Positions 7,493-15,218 are shown, counted from the first letter of the stretch. The stretch is 18,537 nt of DNA from Bacteriovoracaceae bacterium UBA2428 (GCA_002343545.1 DDRA01000011.1:13652-32188); one strand, 5' to 3'. Notes: a model not told the origin generated them from the sequence alone. Numbers and translations: made by a program.

Positions 7493-7870
7493 TTATCGGC
7501 AGCACTCGACCGCGGTCATGAACTCGAGGCCCGTGTTGTCTTCCCAGACGCGGCCATTCCAGATGGCACCCACGCCCGAGGTCGAGTCGACACCTTTGAC
7601 GACGGCCGTACCGGGATAGCCGTTCTCAATGCAGAACTGCTGCGGGCTCGCGCCGCGGCTGAACACGACCTTGCCGTTCACGCGGGGCGAGTTGAAGAGA
7701 CGGCAGCTCGGAGCCTGCTGGCGCAGGGAATCCCGCAAAGCCCGTTCCGCGTTCGTGAGCGCGTCTTGCGCTTGGCGAACTTGCTCGAGCGCGCTGCGAA
7801 CGAGTTGGTTGTCCGCCGCGAAGCTCGCCGACGAAGCCAAAACCAAGGTTCCGAAGAAAAGTGCTTTCAT
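7493..7870 (-). CDS. Small exported cysteine-containing protein of unknown function
   Basis: 125 residues, no family recognised. A signal peptide covers residues 1-18 (SASFA-AD). Residues 24-52 form a charged, heptad-like helix (VRQAQDALTNAERALRDSL), then a compact part of about 70 residues with four cysteines (C56, C80, C123, C124), enough for two disulfides. The last part, from FCIENGYPGTA to VECCR, has regularly spaced aromatic and glycine residues and looks like a small beta domain. Start is firm: AAGGAG ends 5 nt before ATG 7870; an in-frame start 11 codons earlier lacks this. It converges on miaE. Probably periplasmic or surface-located. Confidence 0.75.
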   Translation of the reverse strand: MKALFFGTLVLASSASFAADNQLVRSALEQVRQAQDALTNAERALRDSLRQQAPSCRLFNSPRVNGKVVFSRGASPQQFCIENGYPGTAVVKGVDSTSGVGAIWNGRVWEDNTGLEFMTAVECCR

Positions 7871-8001
7871 AAAATCTCCTTCTCCCGACGTTCCTAGCAC
7901 CATGCCGTCAAAGCGCTACCGATTCCCGGTGAACTTCGTCGTCGGCGCGCGATCCATGCCGAAAGAGCCTAAAAAAACGCGATCTACTCGAGCTAACCCG
8001 A

Positions 8002-9423
8002 CTACCTTTTGCGAAACTTTTCGAACGCCGCGAGGGCCCGTTGCCGACCGAAGGCGTGGTCGACGACGGGACGCGGATAAGTGCGGCCGAGTTCGATCCC
8101 GCAAGTCGCCAAGTCGACCGCCCTCGCTTCGAAGGGGCGGTGAAGCAGCTCGTTTGGCAGCCGCACCAACTCAGGCACCCAGCGTCGCACGTATTCGCCA
8201 TTGGGGTCGAACTTCTCGCCCTGCAAGATCGGATTGAAGACACGAAAGTAAGGAGCCGCGTCGGCCCCGCAGCCCCCGGCCCATTGCCAACCCAGGGTGT
8301 TGTTCGCGAGGTCCGCGTCGACGAGCGTGTCCCAGAACCAACGCGCGCCCTCGATCCAGGAATGCAGAAGGTGCTTCGTCAAGAACGAGGCCACGACCAT
8401 CCGCACGCGGTTGTGCATCCAGCCCGTCGCCCAGAGTTCGCGCATGCCGGCGTCGACGACGGGATAACCCGTGCGCCCGCGCCGCCACGCCTCGAGAGCA
8501 ACGGGATCACCGGCCCAAGGGAAATCCCGGTACTCCGGACGCAAAGCGCGCTCCGCCGATTCCGGAAAATGAAAGAGCACGTGGTGCGCGAACTCGCGCC
8601 AACCGAACTCCTTGCGGAAAGTCTCCCATCCTTCGCCTTCGGAATCCCGAAAAAAATCCCACGCCTGCCGAGGACTGATCTCGCCGAAGTGCAGATGCGG
8701 CGAGAGACGCGAGGTTCCGTGCCTCGAGGGAAGATCGCGGAGCTCGTGGTAATGATCGCCCGCCTCGCGGCCGAAGGTTTCGAGAGCACGACGGGCCCCC
8801 TCTTCACCCGGCTCGAAGCGTTCCCAAAAACCCCGGTCCCATCCCAAGCGCGGCGACAAGCCGAGTTCGACGATTTCGAGGGACGCCGGAGACGACGAGG
8901 GTGCTTCCCACGTCTTCGGCATCCCGAGCGCGGGCGACGGGGTCGCCACGGACCTCACCGCTTTCCAAAAAGGCGTGAAGACCTGATAAGGGCGCCCACT
9001 TCCGGTCTTCGCTTCCCAAGGTTCGTAGAGAAGCGCCCCGTTGAAGCTCTTCACCTCGATCCCGTCGCTTTCGAGCGCGAGCTTGAGCTTTCGGTCGCGC
9101 TCGACCGTCGCGGGGTCGTAGAGGCGATTCCAATGCACGGTCTTCGCCCCCGTCTCGCGGATCAGCTCGGCGAGAACCTCGCGGGGCGAGCCGCGACGTA
9201 CGACGAGTCGGGACCCGCGCTTCCGCAGCGAAGCCTCGAGCGAAAGCAGCGAACGCCCCAACCAGGCCTTCGTTGCTCCGCCGGGAGCCCAAGCGCCTTC
9301 GTCCTCGGGCGACCAGACGTAAACGGGCAGCACCGGACGACCCGAGGCGGCGGCCTCGAAGAGCGCGGGATTGTCGCGCAGCCGAAGGTCGCGCCGAAAC
9401 CAAACAAGGATTGGAGCCTGCAT
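8002..9423 (-). CDS. phr: Deoxyribodipyrimidine photolyase (CPD photolyase/cryptochrome family)
   Basis: 473 residues. Light-driven FAD enzyme that splits cyclobutane pyrimidine dimers. The N-terminal Rossmann-like antenna domain opens with VWFRRDLRLRDNPAL. The FAD-binding helical domain shows TSRLSPHLHFGEISPRQ (237-253), GWMHNRVRM (334-342), DLANNTLGWQWAGGCGADAA (371-390) and PYFRVFNPILQGEKFD, all standard for class I and related class III CPD photolyases; which class cannot be settled by eye. The Trp residues used for electron transfer fall in conserved segments (W380 region among them). ATG 9423 has no Shine-Dalgarno sequence but has a -10-like box 8 nt upstream, so the mRNA may be near-leaderless. 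The divergent CrtI-like gene starts 26 bp away; shared control, plausibly by light, is inferred. Confidence 0.95.
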   Translation of the reverse strand: MQAPILVWFRRDLRLRDNPALFEAAASGRPVLPVYVWSPEDEGAWAPGGATKAWLGRSLLSLEASLRKRGSRLVVRRGSPREVLAELIRETGAKTVHWNRLYDPATVERDRKLKLALESDGIEVKSFNGALLYEPWEAKTGSGRPYQVFTPFWKAVRSVATPSPALGMPKTWEAPSSSPASLEIVELGLSPRLGWDRGFWERFEPGEEGARRALETFGREAGDHYHELRDLPSRHGTSRLSPHLHFGEISPRQAWDFFRDSEGEGWETFRKEFGWREFAHHVLFHFPESAERALRPEYRDFPWAGDPVALEAWRRGRTGYPVVDAGMRELWATGWMHNRVRMVVASFLTKHLLHSWIEGARWFWDTLVDADLANNTLGWQWAGGCGADAAPYFRVFNPILQGEKFDPNGEYVRRWVPELVRLPNELLHRPFEARAVDLATCGIELGRTYPRPVVDHAFGRQRALAAFEKFRKR

Positions 9424-9439
9424 GGTTTCGCACTACACT
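9411..9439 (+). promoter_or_regulatory. Promoter candidate for the CrtI-like gene
   Basis: TTGGAG (9411-9416), a 17-bp spacer, TACACT (9434-9439), then 10 nt to the ATG at 9450. The -35 box lies inside the first codons of the photolyase gene on the other strand, and the -10 box overlaps the -10 box of the photolyase promoter. Box matches are modest (three and four of six), spacing is exact. Confidence 0.45.
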
Positions 9440-9460
9440 CCGCCTCCAAATGGACATCAA
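9432..9460 (-). promoter_or_regulatory. Promoter candidate for the photolyase gene
   Basis: On the minus strand TTGATG (9460-9455), a 17-bp spacer, TGTAGT (9437-9432), then 8 nt to the ATG at 9423. Its -35 box lies inside the first codons of the CrtI-like gene. The two promoters share their -10 region, so polymerase probably cannot occupy both at once. Confidence 0.45.
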
Positions 9461-10973
9461 GTCGCCTTCACCCAAAGTCGCCGTGATCGGGGCGGGGCCC
9501 GCGGGACTCGCGGCCTCCCTCCTGTTGTTGCGCGAAGGCTTTCGCGTGGCGCTCTTCGAATCCCACTCCAAACCCGGCGGATGCGCCTCGTACTTTCGGC
9601 GCAAGACCAGCGACGGGCGGGCGATGACCTTCGACGCGGGGGCGACCGTCCTGAACGGCATGGCCCCCGGCCAATGGCTGGAACGGGCGCTGGAGAGCTG
9701 CGGCGTGGCGCTGCCCGCTTACGAGCCCCTCGGACTCCTGCGTCTCCGGCTTCCGGGCGAAGACCCGCGAGACCTCGATCCGCGTGACGACAAGACTTGG
9801 ATCGCTTCGCTCCTCGGGGCCTTTCCCGAAGAAGCCCCGCGCGAAGCCTACCTCGCGCAAGCGGCGCGCTCGGCCCGGCTCTTGGGCGAGCTCCTTCCTC
9901 GCGTTCCCCACCTCCCGCTCGAGAAACTCGCGGATTTGCGCCTGAGCCTCCCCACTCTGGGCGGAGCCCTTCGGCTTGCCCCCGACTTGCTCAAAGGGTT
10001 TCGGCGCAGCTTCGCCGAAGAACTCGACGAGCAAGGTTTCGGACCCCGTTTTCGTCGTTTCGTCGAGATGCAGCTTCTCATTACGCTCCAAGCGGGAGCG
10101 GAATCCGTGCACCCCCTTTACGGTCGCATGGCCCTTTTCTTCTACCCCCAAGGCAGCGGCAACGTGCGGGGCGGCTTTAAGGCCCTCATGGACGCCATGC
10201 TCGGCGCCGTGGAGAAACACGAGCGCGGCCACGTCGCGATGAGAACGCCGGTCTTGTCGATCTCGCCGTCGAACGACGGCTACGAGATCCGGACCGAGGC
10301 CAAACGCTGGGGCCCCTTCGACCACGTCATCTCGACTTTGCCCCGTTTCGACACCCTCCGTTTGCGCTCGGAGGGCCAGGCCGCCCACGCGTGGGAGCGC
10401 CACCGGCACGAGTGCTGGAGCGCGAACGTGGCTTACCTCATCGTTCGCGATCATCCCGAGCTTCCCGCCGCGCCTTTCGGCGCGCATTTGAGCTCGGCCC
10501 CGGACGCGACCGACGCGCCCGGGGGCGGCGATGTTTACGTCTCCTTTTCGAGCCGGGGGGACGCCGAGCGGGGTCCCGCGGGCTTGCGCTCCGTGACGAT
10601 CAGCACGCACGCGCATCCGGACGCTTGGCGCGACGTCGCGCGCGGCACGCCGGGCTACGCCGCGGCCAAAGCCGCGGCCGGCGCCCCGCTCGTGGAGGCC
10701 TTCGCGCGATCCTTTCCCGAAGTCGAAATTCTCGTGCGCGAGTTCGCGACGCCCAAGACCTTCCAGCGCTACACGCGGCGGCGCGAGGGAACGGTCGGCG
10801 GCTTGCCGATGACCTACGCGAACACTTTCTTCCGTTCGCCGTCGCAGCGCACGGGCCTGAGGAATTTCTGGCAGATCGGCGACACGAGCTTTCCGGGACA
10901 AAGCGTCTACGGCACGGCGATCGGAGCCGCGGCTTGCGTCGAAAAGATACTGGGACGAAAGCTCAAGATCTAA
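9450..10973 (+). CDS. CrtI/CrtISO-type NAD(P)/FAD-dependent oxidoreductase
   Basis: 507 residues. FAD-dependent desaturase or isomerase of the phytoene-desaturase superfamily. Seen: N-terminal dinucleotide-binding fold VAVIGAGPAGLAASLLLL (10-27) closing on acidic E37 (ALFESHSKPGG); a middle substrate region; and the family C-terminus WQIGDTSFPGQSVYGTAIGA from 474, which binds FAD. The length fits carotenoid enzymes. Which reaction it does (phytoene desaturation, carotenoid isomerisation or another isoprenoid oxidation) cannot be read from the sequence, and no other crt gene is in the window. ATG 9450 starts the Rossmann fold at the normal distance; no Shine-Dalgarno sequence. It is divergent from the photolyase with overlapping promoters, which fits a photoprotection role (inference). 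Its last 11 bp overlap the converging RluA-family gene. Confidence 0.85.
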   Translation: MDIKSPSPKVAVIGAGPAGLAASLLLLREGFRVALFESHSKPGGCASYFRRKTSDGRAMTFDAGATVLNGMAPGQWLERALESCGVALPAYEPLGLLRLRLPGEDPRDLDPRDDKTWIASLLGAFPEEAPREAYLAQAARSARLLGELLPRVPHLPLEKLADLRLSLPTLGGALRLAPDLLKGFRRSFAEELDEQGFGPRFRRFVEMQLLITLQAGAESVHPLYGRMALFFYPQGSGNVRGGFKALMDAMLGAVEKHERGHVAMRTPVLSISPSNDGYEIRTEAKRWGPFDHVISTLPRFDTLRLRSEGQAAHAWERHRHECWSANVAYLIVRDHPELPAAPFGAHLSSAPDATDAPGGGDVYVSFSSRGDAERGPAGLRSVTISTHAHPDAWRDVARGTPGYAAAKAAAGAPLVEAFARSFPEVEILVREFATPKTFQRYTRRREGTVGGLPMTYANTFFRSPSQRTGLRNFWQIGDTSFPGQSVYGTAIGAAACVEKILGRKLKI

Positions 10974-11664
10974 GCACGGCCCCAAGGCCTTCGACGCTTA
11001 GCTCGAGGGGCAGACCGTAGGCCTCCGGATGGTCTTCGGGCGCAAAGCGCAACGCCACGGAACGCAGGGCCACGCCTCCGCGCGGCCAAACAACCTGCGA
11101 GCCGTAAAGCTCGTCTCCCCAGATGGGCGCGAAGCGCTTCATCATCTCGAAGCGAAGTTGATGCGCGCGGCCCGTAAGCGGCTCCAAATCCCAGAGACGC
11201 GCCGTCCGGTCTTCGACCTCGACGAGGCCACGGTCCCGGGCCCGGGTCCGGCTCGGCTTGCCGTCCGGGCGCTCGAAGGCGCGGCGCTTGCCGCGCAGAA
11301 GCTTCGATTCCCACGCGCGGGTTTCGGCGCCGGGGGCTTCGAGGGGAAGCGAGATACCCGCCGCCTCCCGACCGCGGCCACGCTCTTCCTCGAGGGTCAA
11401 AGCCTCGTAACGTTTCTGCACGCCGCGTCCTTCGAAGAGGGCGGAAGCCCAACGATGCGCCTCGGCGTTCTTCGCGAAGAGCAGAAGCCCCGAGACGTCC
11501 TCGTCCAAGCGATGGACGGGCCAAATCCTCGTGCCCAAGACCCGTTCCAGTTCGAGCCCGACGACGGGGCGCGTTTCGGCGCGTCCCAGGCGGCTGGGAA
11601 CGCTCAACCACCCCGTCGGTTTATCGACGACGACGAACTGCGCTTCCTCCCTGACAACCCGCAT
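10963..11664 (-). CDS. RluA-family RNA pseudouridine synthase
   Basis: 233 residues. Converts specific uridines in rRNA or tRNA to pseudouridine. Seen: VVVDKPTGWLSVPS near the N-terminus; WPVHRLDEDVSGLLLFAK (48-65) with the catalytic Asp at D54; VQKRYEAL; and the late LTGRAHQLRFEM motif. There is no N-terminal S4 domain, so it resembles short RluA/RluC-like forms; the target base is not predictable. ATG 11664 starts just before the family core and has AGAGG 4 nt upstream; open frame continues upstream but overlaps the divergent gene. It converges on the CrtI-like gene with an 11-bp overlap, and its first codons contain the promoter of the divergent HD-GYP-like gene. Confidence 0.92.
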   Translation of the reverse strand: MRVVREEAQFVVVDKPTGWLSVPSRLGRAETRPVVGLELERVLGTRIWPVHRLDEDVSGLLLFAKNAEAHRWASALFEGRGVQKRYEALTLEEERGRGREAAGISLPLEAPGAETRAWESKLLRGKRRAFERPDGKPSRTRARDRGLVEVEDRTARLWDLEPLTGRAHQLRFEMMKRFAPIWGDELYGSQVVWPRGGVALRSVALRFAPEDHPEAYGLPLELSVEGLGAVLRS

Positions 11665-11679
11665 GAAGCCTCTTACAAT
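11651..11679 (+). promoter_or_regulatory. Sigma70-type promoter giving a leaderless mRNA for the HD-GYP-like gene
   Basis: CTGACA (11651-11656), a 17-bp spacer and TACAAT (11674-11679), each one base from consensus. The ATG at 11687 begins 8 nt after the last base of the -10 box, so transcription should start at or one base before the start codon. It lies within the 5' end of the RluA-family gene on the other strand. This is the clearest promoter in the window. Confidence 0.65.
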
Positions 11680-11686
11680 ATCTTCG

Positions 11687-12772
11687 ATGGCCAATGACAA
11701 GTTCGTACCGATCGAACTTGAGAACATTCCTCGCGACGCCTTCGGCAACGTCGGCACCGATCTCTACGTGCATTTGCCCACGGCGAATCGCTTCATTTGC
11801 TACGTCATCAAGGGCGACGAGCTGAGCCCGCGCAAACTCGAAGCGCTCAAGGCCCACGTCGAGCCCCGCCTTTACGTGCCCGTCGTCGAAGCGCCCCCGC
11901 CGACACCGCCGGCCCAAGACGTTCGCGAAGGCGTCCGCATCGACGCCATGAAGAACGACTACGTCCAGGTTTTCCGGGGCGCCGGCATTTCCGAAGAGAA
12001 CCTCAAGCTTGAGCTCATCACGAAGGAGGCGGAAGCGGAGCTCCGCCAAGTCTTCGAGTCCGTCCTGGACCCTTCCGCGGCGGAGAATTCCTTGGTCGCG
12101 GAAAAACTGCAGAGCATGGCCGACGACATCGTCAAGGTCATCGCGCCCGAGATCGAGGACATCAAGGGTCACCTGCTGCGCAACACGAAGTACCTGAAGG
12201 TCATGAACGATTCGTCGGCGATCAGTTCGCTCGCCGTGCTCTTCGGCCTCGCGAACGGCTTCGACACGCAACGTTCCTACAAGGAACTCGCCTACGCGAC
12301 GCTCGTCATGGACATCGCCATGACCGAGTTCGACGAAACGACGATCAACGCCTACTACCGCAACCCCGACGCGTTGGACGCCGCCACGCTGCAGAAGATC
12401 AAGACTCATCCCGTGAAGTCGCACCAGCTCGCGACCGAGAAGCTCAAGTCCATGACGGAAGTCACCAAGCAACTCGTGCTCACGCACCACGAGCTGCGCA
12501 ACGGCAAGGGTTACCCGCGCGGGCTGCGGACCGACACGATCTTCCCGATCGCGCGCGTGCTTTCCCTCGCGGTGGACGTTTTCGAGAACCTCAAGCGCGA
12601 CGAGCTCGACTCGAGCCGCAGCCTGACGATCCAGGATATCCTGCGCATGTTCATCGACCCGGGCATCGAGCCGCATTTGCGCCGGCACGACACAAAGATG
12701 GTACAGACGATCCTGCGCTTCATGGACCCGACGCCTCCCGAAGGAGCCGACGGCGCGCCTTCCCGCGCCTGA
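11687..12772 (+). CDS. Degenerate HD-GYP domain protein
   Basis: 361 residues, cytoplasmic. Residues 1-70 form a small N-terminal domain (LYVHLPTANRFICYVIKGDELS, then LYVPV), like those before HD-GYP domains in Bdellovibrio relatives. About 165-350 is HD-GYP-like: HP at 241-242, THHE at 266-269 and NGKGYPRGL at 272-280, the GYP signature. However, the expected HDIGK is replaced by VMDIAM (208-212) and the earlier His seems lost as well, so the metal site is incomplete. HD-GYP proteins normally cleave cyclic di-GMP; this one more likely binds it or another partner without cleaving. A proline-rich linker (APPPTPP) lies at 69-75. Start ATG 11687 is set by the promoter 8 nt upstream. It ends 6 bp from the converging folE. 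Confidence 0.82.
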   Translation: MANDKFVPIELENIPRDAFGNVGTDLYVHLPTANRFICYVIKGDELSPRKLEALKAHVEPRLYVPVVEAPPPTPPAQDVREGVRIDAMKNDYVQVFRGAGISEENLKLELITKEAEAELRQVFESVLDPSAAENSLVAEKLQSMADDIVKVIAPEIEDIKGHLLRNTKYLKVMNDSSAISSLAVLFGLANGFDTQRSYKELAYATLVMDIAMTEFDETTINAYYRNPDALDAATLQKIKTHPVKSHQLATEKLKSMTEVTKQLVLTHHELRNGKGYPRGLRTDTIFPIARVLSLAVDVFENLKRDELDSSRSLTIQDILRMFIDPGIEPHLRRHDTKMVQTILRFMDPTPPEGADGAPSRA

Positions 12773-12778
12773 GACCGC

Positions 12779-13471
12779 CTAAGAGCGGGCGCGGCCCGGC
12801 GACACGAGCGTGAGGAACTCCTTGCGCGTCGCCTCGTTCTCGCGGAACTCACCGAGCATGCTGGACGTCACCATCCACGAGTTCTGCTTTTCCACGCCCC
12901 GCATGACCATGCACAGGTGCTTGGCTTCCACGACGACGGCGACGCCGCGCGGCTGCAGCACCTCGTTCAGCGTCGCGGCGACTTCCTCGGTCAGGCGTTC
13001 TTGCACCTGGAGGCGACGCGCGAAGACGTCGGCCAAACGCGCGAGCTTGGAGAGCCCCACGATCTTGCCGTTCGGGATGTAACCGATGTGGATACGCCCG
13101 AAGAAAGGCAGCAAGTGGTGCTCGCAGAGCGAGTAGATCTCGATGTCCTTGACCACGACCATGTCGTCGTAGCTTTCGTGGAAGAGCGCCTTCTCCAGGA
13201 TCTGGCGCGGGTCCTTGCGGTAACCCGAGGTCAAGAAGTCCATCGCGCGCACGAAGCGCTCGGGCGTCTTGGCGAGCCCTTCGCGACGCGGATCCTCGCC
13301 CACGCCCTTGAGGAGCGTGCGCACGGGCTCGATCAAGTGCTCGAGTGGGGGCGGGACGTCGGGACGCTCGCGCTCGAGACCGACGTCGTCGTCGAGCTCG
13401 ATGTCCTGGGACTTCTTCGGCGCCGCGGCTTTGCGAACGACGGGCTTAGCGGCTTTCTTCTTGGTTGCCAT
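12779..13471 (-). CDS. folE: GTP cyclohydrolase I, FolE
   Basis: 230 residues. Converts GTP to 7,8-dihydroneopterin triphosphate, the first step for folate and for the queuosine precursor preQ0. Seen: zinc ligands C116 and H119 ([13 protein letters not shown]) and C187 (KHLCMVMRG); [25 protein letters not shown] at 139-163; and the late [14 protein letters not shown]. Compared with typical FolE it has an extra N-terminal tail of about 25 residues rich in Lys and Ala, followed by an acidic patch (IELDDDVG). Start: ATG 13471 with AAGGA 9 nt upstream, 2 bp behind queF. As the last gene of queE-queC-queF-folE it is most likely dedicated to preQ1 synthesis, though its product could also feed folate. 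It converges on the HD-GYP-like gene. Confidence 0.95.
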   Translation of the reverse strand: MATKKKAAKPVVRKAAAPKKSQDIELDDDVGLERERPDVPPPLEHLIEPVRTLLKGVGEDPRREGLAKTPERFVRAMDFLTSGYRKDPRQILEKALFHESYDDMVVVKDIEIYSLCEHHLLPFFGRIHIGYIPNGKIVGLSKLARLADVFARRLQVQERLTEEVAATLNEVLQPRGVAVVVEAKHLCMVMRGVEKQNSWMVTSSMLGEFRENEATRKEFLTLVSPGRARS

Positions 13472-13473
13472 CG

Positions 13474-13863
13474 CTATTGGTCCTTCGACGAAATCGTGGT
13501 CGTCGTGTCGATGCCGCCGCGGGTTTGGTAGACGACCGTAAGGGTCATTTCCTGGGGCGAGAGGAGCTTGTGGAGGTCGCGATAGATCCGGCCCGTCGCG
13601 TGCTCCTGGTAGATGCCGACGTCGCGGTAGCTCAGGTAGTAGTACTTGAGCGACTTGAGCTCGACGACCTTGTTCGAGGGGATGAAGTCCACGGTCACGG
13701 TACCGATGTCGGGCAAGCCCGAGAAGGGGCACACGGCCGAGAACTCGTTCGTCGTGTAGGTCACGCGTTGGCGCGGGCCTTCGTACGGAAAGGTCTCGAG
13801 CACGGCCACGTCGATCGCGCTCTCGTCCTTGAACGGAATGGATTTACCTTCGGCCTGCGCCAT
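13474..13863 (-). CDS. queF: NADPH-dependent preQ0 reductase, QueF (short form)
   Basis: 129 residues. Reduces 7-cyano-7-deazaguanine (preQ0) to 7-aminomethyl-7-deazaguanine (preQ1) in queuosine synthesis. Seen: [28 protein letters not shown] with nucleophile C45 and acid D52; the QueF signature [13 protein letters not shown] at 68-80; and [13 protein letters not shown]. The length is that of the single-domain (type I, Bacillus-like) enzyme, not the long E. coli form. Start: ATG 13863 with GAGGAG 7 nt before it; the start lies 20 bp inside the 3' end of queC, so the two are tightly coupled. A longer reading in the same frame is ruled out by this ribosome site and by the family N-terminus. Confidence 0.95.
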   Translation of the reverse strand: MAQAEGKSIPFKDESAIDVAVLETFPYEGPRQRVTYTTNEFSAVCPFSGLPDIGTVTVDFIPSNKVVELKSLKYYYLSYRDVGIYQEHATGRIYRDLHKLLSPQEMTLTVVYQTRGGIDTTTTISSKDQ

Positions 13864-14521
13864 TTTTGAACTCCTCGTAGCCTTTCTTCCTGAGCCCGCA
13901 AGCGGGGCAGGTGCCGCAGCCGTAACCCCAAGCGTGGAGCTCGTCGCGGACGCCTTCGTAACAAGTGTGGGTTTCGCGCACGACCTCATCCAAACGTCCG
14001 AGTTCATCGGCGAGCGCGAAAGTTTGCGCCTTATCGAGACGCATGAGCGGGCGGTGAATGCGGATCGGGGAATCGAGGCCGCTCGAAAGCGCCCGCTCCA
14101 TGTCGGACATGAAGACGTCGCGGCAGTCGGGATAGCCCGAGAAGTCCGTCTCGCAGGCGCCGATCACGAGGTCCCGGATCCCGCGCGTGGCCGCGTAGGA
14201 GGCCGCGAGCGTGAGGAAAAGAATGTTGCGACCCGGCACGAAAGTCGAGGGCAGGTTCTGGAAGCCGCCGTCGGCCTTGACCGGCACGCTCGGATCCGTG
14301 AGCGCGTTCGACGCGAGCGCCGAGAGCGAATTCACGGGCACGAGCTTATGCGCGGCGCCGACGGCCTTGGCGAGCCGTGCGGCGCACTCGAGCTCGATGC
14401 GGTGGCGCTGGCCGTAGTCGAAGGTGATCGTCTCGAGGCGCGTGAAACGCGGTTGCGCCCAGTAAAGACAGGTCGCGGAATCTTGGCCGCCGGACAGGAT
14501 GACGAGCGCCGAAGTCGACAC
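13844..14521 (-). CDS. queC: 7-cyano-7-deazaguanine synthase, QueC
   Basis: 225 residues. ATP-dependent conversion of 7-carboxy-7-deazaguanine to preQ0. Seen: PP-loop SGGQDS at 10-15; FDYGQRHRIEL; FVPGRNILFLTLAASYA; the DCR segment YPDCRDVF; and the C-terminal zinc site C187, C202, C205, C208 (CYEG and CGTCPACGLRKKGYEEF). Normal family length. Start is GTG 14521, one base after the queE stop, with only a weak G-rich site before it, so translation probably follows from queE. Reading further upstream in this frame would overlap queE and add non-family residues. Confidence 0.95.
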   Translation of the reverse strand: MSTSALVILSGGQDSATCLYWAQPRFTRLETITFDYGQRHRIELECAARLAKAVGAAHKLVPVNSLSALASNALTDPSVPVKADGGFQNLPSTFVPGRNILFLTLAASYAATRGIRDLVIGACETDFSGYPDCRDVFMSDMERALSSGLDSPIRIHRPLMRLDKAQTFALADELGRLDEVVRETHTCYEGVRDELHAWGYGCGTCPACGLRKKGYEEFKNGAGRR

Positions 14522-14522
14522 G

Positions 14523-15218
14523 TCAGACCCCGCGCGTGCTCGGCTCCCAGATGTACTTGTGCATCTGGACCTGGAAGCGGAAATCCCGACGCGATTCGAG
14601 GATCCACTCCACGAGTTGCTTGTTCTCGAGCTTGCCGTGCACCGGCGACATGAGACAGGTGACGCCACGGCTCAGCAAAGCGTAACGGCGTTCGACGTCG
14701 AGCGCGTAGTCGAAGTCCGCGCGGTCCCCCACGACGAACTTCACCTCGTCGCGACCGGCCTTCAGGTTGCCCATGTTGTCCCAATGATGGCGGTGGGCTT
14801 CGCCCGAGCTCGGCGTTTTCACGTCGAGAATGACTTGGACCTCTTCGGGCAAGGACGCGGTCGGATAGGCGCCGCTCGTCTCGAGCAGGACTTCGTAGCC
14901 TTTCGCCACGAGCTCGCGCATGAACGGAATCGATTTCGGCTGCGCGAGCGGCTCGCCGCCCGTCACCTCGACGAGCTTGGTGCCGTAAGCGGCGAGCGTT
15001 TCGAAGATCGCGTCGAAGCTTTTCGCTTTGCCTTCGTAAAAGGCGTATTCGGTGTCGCAGTAAGTGCAACGAAGCGGGCAACCCATCAGGCGCACGAAAG
15101 CGCAGACTCGCCCTCCGTGCGTGGACTCACCCTGAACGCTCAAGAAAATCTCGTTGATGTGCAGCGTTCTGGACCGGTCCGCGCTCGGTTTATTCGTTGA
15201 GGTTTCAAGGCCTTGCAC
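14523..15218 (-). CDS. queE: 7-carboxy-7-deazaguanine synthase, QueE (radical SAM)
   Basis: About 231 residues. Radical-SAM enzyme that turns 6-carboxytetrahydropterin into 7-carboxy-7-deazaguanine. Seen: INEIFLSVQGES near the start, then the iron-sulfur motif CPLRCTYC (C47, C51, C54 with this start) in the CX3CX2C form, EVTGGEPL, and LETSGAYP. First gene of the que operon. The start is uncertain: homology begins at LHINEI, about 20 residues in; GTG 15218 is the nearest usable codon, GTG 15254 would add 12 residues, and neither has a Shine-Dalgarno sequence. queD, whose product feeds this enzyme, is absent from the window. The upstream 250 bp contain a GC-rich hairpin and an AT-rich block that may control the operon. 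Confidence 0.92.
   Translation of the reverse strand: MQGLETSTNKPSADRSRTLHINEIFLSVQGESTHGGRVCAFVRLMGCPLRCTYCDTEYAFYEGKAKSFDAIFETLAAYGTKLVEVTGGEPLAQPKSIPFMRELVAKGYEVLLETSGAYPTASLPEEVQVILDVKTPSSGEAHRHHWDNMGNLKAGRDEVKFVVGDRADFDYALDVERRYALLSRGVTCLMSPVHGKLENKQLVEWILESRRDFRFQVQMHKYIWEPSTRGV

Noticed and set aside
7971..8001. Terminator after the photolyase gene
   Set aside because: On the minus strand a 7-T run exists, but the only stem before it is 5 bp with a G-T pair and lies about 10 nt too far away.
7904..8243. Short plus-strand frame starting in the gap after the small exported protein
   Set aside because: Most of it is antisense to photolyase, it has no ribosome site, and its composition is Arg/Ser/Thr-rich without motifs.
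9468..10985. 505-codon minus-strand frame opposite the CrtI-like gene
   Set aside because: The plus strand has a Rossmann fold and a standard C-terminus; the antisense product has no recognisable features.
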